From JBEKHT01 sp049511715 (lineage in GTDB: Bacteria > Chloroflexota > Anaerolineae > Anaerolineales > RBG-16-64-43), in contig JBEKXU010000011.1 of NCBI GenBank assembly GCA_049511715.1, positions 1 to 64,000 of the forward strand: DNA of 64,000 nucleotides, given 5' to 3'. Shown here piece after piece: positions 62,419-64,000 of the stretch (the first letter of the stretch is position 1; each line of letters starts with the position of its first letter). The notes beneath the pieces are model-generated. The model saw only the letters and a program-made list of their open reading frames with translations. It was not told where the DNA came from and ran no database searches. The position numbers and the translations under genes were made by a program.

Positions 62419-63111
62419 ATGGACCGGAGAAGCCATGTTGCGGTGGTTCATACCAGCTTTGTCCTTCTGGATGTTCTGAACCGCCAACTGGACCGTTACC
62501 TGCCTGATGTCAAACGAACCCACATCGTCGAACACAGCATCCTCCAGGATGTTCTTGACGCGGGCAGAGTTACGGCAGATGTGACGCGCCGGATGCTGGG
62601 GTACTTCGCCCTTGCGGAGGCTAGCGGGGCCGACGTGATCCTGAACGCCTGCTCCTCGGTGGGCGAGACCGTAGATATCGCGCGCGCTTTCATTCGTGTC
62701 CCGATTGTCAAGATCGATGAGGCTATGGTTGCAGAGGCTATCCGAAGCGGGCCGCGGATCGGGGTTGTGGCGACTCTTTCGACAACTCTGGATCCCACCT
62801 GCCGTCTAATTGAACGAGAGGCCGAAAAGAGTGGCACGAAGATCAAGCTGACGCGGGTGCTATGCGAGGGTGCGTTCGAAGCGCTCACGAGCGGCGCAGC
62901 ACAACGACACGACCAACTGGTAACGGAAAAGCTAGTCGACCTCAGCCCGAAAGTGGATGTTATCGTCTTGGCCCAGGCGTCCATGGCACATCTGGTTGAC
63001 GCCTTGCCGAAAGGAGCGGTACGGGCCCCGATTCTTTCCAGTCCGGAGCGCGCCGTGCGTCATGTGAAGTCTGTGCTCGAGGAAGTCGTCGCGAAGAACA
63101 GACGAGGATGA
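62419..63111 (+). CDS. Asp/Glu/hydantoin racemase-family protein
   Basis: 230 residues. The first catalytic cysteine is Cys78 in LNACSSVGE. The second cysteine position reads VLAQASMAHL, with no Cys, a pattern seen in one branch of the family. A classical two-cysteine racemase mechanism is therefore unlikely; a one-cysteine isomerase or decarboxylase role is possible. GAGGAGA before ATG 62419 decides the start over the upstream TTG at 62398. Confidence 0.8.
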   Translation: MDRRSHVAVVHTSFVLLDVLNRQLDRYLPDVKRTHIVEHSILQDVLDAGRVTADVTRRMLGYFALAEASGADVILNACSSVGETVDIARAFIRVPIVKIDEAMVAEAIRSGPRIGVVATLSTTLDPTCRLIEREAEKSGTKIKLTRVLCEGAFEALTSGAAQRHDQLVTEKLVDLSPKVDVIVLAQASMAHLVDALPKGAVRAPILSSPERAVRHVKSVLEEVVAKNRRG

Positions 63112-64000
63112 AGGGATTCCTCCCAAAGAGGGTCCTGCCCGGATAGTTGATGAGACCAGAGGGTTCGAAGGGCAAGTCTTTGTGCCAATATGATAGTCCG
63201 AGGCTGGTCGATGCTTAATCAGGAACTGCCGAAGCTCGTGGCAACCGCTGCGGTAGAAAGGACTGGCTGGTTGTCGTGACAGCATGCCATCCTGAGACGC
63301 TGGTGAATGAGTTTGAGCTCGCCGCGGGCGCTATTCGTCGCGACATCATCCAGATGATTGCGGTGGCAGGCTCGGGTCACCCCGTCGCCTCCCCATCAGG
63401 GCCTGACCAGCCGTAGCCCCTTCCTTGTCGGGGTCGCGAAGTTCAGCTCGCACTCTTGTCGCACGCCTGCAATGCCCTTCTCTGGGTTGGACTTGGACCT
63501 TCAACCTCCTCCTTGAACCTTGTGAGGAATGGGCCGCCGAGTAGGACGGCACACCACTAAACAACACACAGCGGGGCAGAATCGCCTAGGTAAGACTGGC
63601 GCAGGAAAGAACGTAGCCTTTGGGCATCTCGAGCGAGCGGAGACCCACGTGGGGTAGGGGGCCTCGGAAGGACGAGAGCCGCCTGTGTCAGCGGAGGCCT
63701 CCTCGATATCCATCGGCCAGGGAGGTGGAAGGTCGTCCACACACCCGGACCCTCATGACTTTCGCCACAAGAATCGGGGTCACTCAAAGGCCGCGCCTTG
63801 TGGAAGGGGGCAAAAAGACGAGGAATAGGGTTGTGATCGGTGAGGTCTAGGGGGACATGCCAGACACCGGCAAGAACTGGATGGGGATGAATTCACTGGG
63901 TACCGAGTTCGGAGTCATCGACTAGGGAGCGGATGGGCACCGACGAAGTTCACTGAGGTGGTTCGGTACAGCAGCGCTGGAATGGTCGGGATGTTAGCGT
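63112..64000. other. Right-hand end, mostly without genes
   Basis: About 890 bases. Apart from the transketolase fragment at 63276-63413, only short overlapping frames without start signals are seen. The break after the fragment suggests rearranged DNA. Confidence 0.4.
63276..63413 (+). pseudogene. 5' fragment of a transketolase gene
   Basis: The plus-strand frame reads ELAAGAIRRDIIQMIAVAGS then GHPVAS, a clear match to the N-terminal thiamine-diphosphate region of transketolases (compare NIIRMTSAAGSGHPG in the intact gene at 21183). Immediately after GSGHP the match stops, and a TAG follows twelve codons later. It is a truncated remnant, joined to unrelated sequence. Confidence 0.65.

Noticed and set aside
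1..64000. tRNA genes, CRISPR arrays and insertion sequences
   Set aside because: Reading both strands by eye I found no cloverleaf with a GGTTCGA-type T-loop, no regularly spaced repeats, and no intact transposase or integrase. A tRNAscan-SE, CRISPRCasFinder and ISfinder search would settle this.

Overview
This 64-kb window is GC-rich, densely coding bacterial DNA that reads as a large carbohydrate-catabolism island. The best taxonomic hint is the sugar-binding lipoprotein at 14006-15115. Its lipobox is followed by an Ala/Thr/Pro- and Val/Gln/Thr-rich linker of a style common in Chloroflexota, so a Chloroflexota or neighbouring lineage is my inference. No rRNA, tRNA or CRISPR array was seen.

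Layout. (1) 1-1.1 kb, minus strand: a beta-hydroxyacid dehydrogenase. (2) 1.8-11.4 kb, plus strand: a LacI-family regulator with its own promoter and CpG-centred operator, then a zinc alcohol dehydrogenase, an SDR, a metallo-beta-lactamase-fold protein, a two-domain VOC protein, a first E1alpha/E1beta/E2 set and an M24 peptidase-like protein. (3) 12.3-41.3 kb, a 29-kb run on the plus strand: FGGY kinase, a ribose-type ABC importer (binding protein, ATPase, two permeases), two M24-fold proteins lacking metal ligands, a split transketolase in unusual gene order, ribokinase, RpiB, a second E1/E2 set with an embedded cyclase-family gene, a second RpiB, a hydroxypyruvate-isomerase-like protein, a third E1/E2 set with acoX, an SDR, dehydrogenases, a cupin and a PfkB kinase. 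(4) 42-50 kb, minus strand, looser and partly lower in GC: an MFS transporter, a decayed LacI gene, a Gfo/Idh/MocA oxidoreductase, a 2-hydroxyacid dehydrogenase, a phosphotriesterase-like hydrolase and an HpaI-type aldolase. (5) 51.3-59.6 kb, a minus-strand operon behind a strong promoter: class II aldolase, FruK-like kinase, a second cyclase, a fourth E1/E2 set, archaeal-type cupin phosphoglucose isomerase, ROK kinase and a SorC-family regulator. (6) 60.6-64 kb: a URO-D-like protein, an Asp/Glu-racemase-like protein and a 5' scrap of a transketolase gene.

Function. The importer and five sugar kinases would deliver phosphorylated sugars to RpiB isomerases, transketolase and aldolases. Four acetoin/2-oxoacid-dehydrogenase-like complexes would then cleave hydroxyketones, diketones or oxoacids to acyl-CoA. 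No E3 (dihydrolipoamide dehydrogenase) is encoded here, so all four probably share one encoded elsewhere. The four sets fall into two sequence classes. Sets 2 and 4 share an E1beta signature, an ETAKA lipoyl site and a cyclase-family hydrolase gene; sets 1 and 3 share different signatures and have no cyclase. The substrate is not identifiable from sequence alone. The linkage of a cyclase with one class of lipoyl-dependent dehydrogenase is the strongest candidate here for an undescribed pathway.
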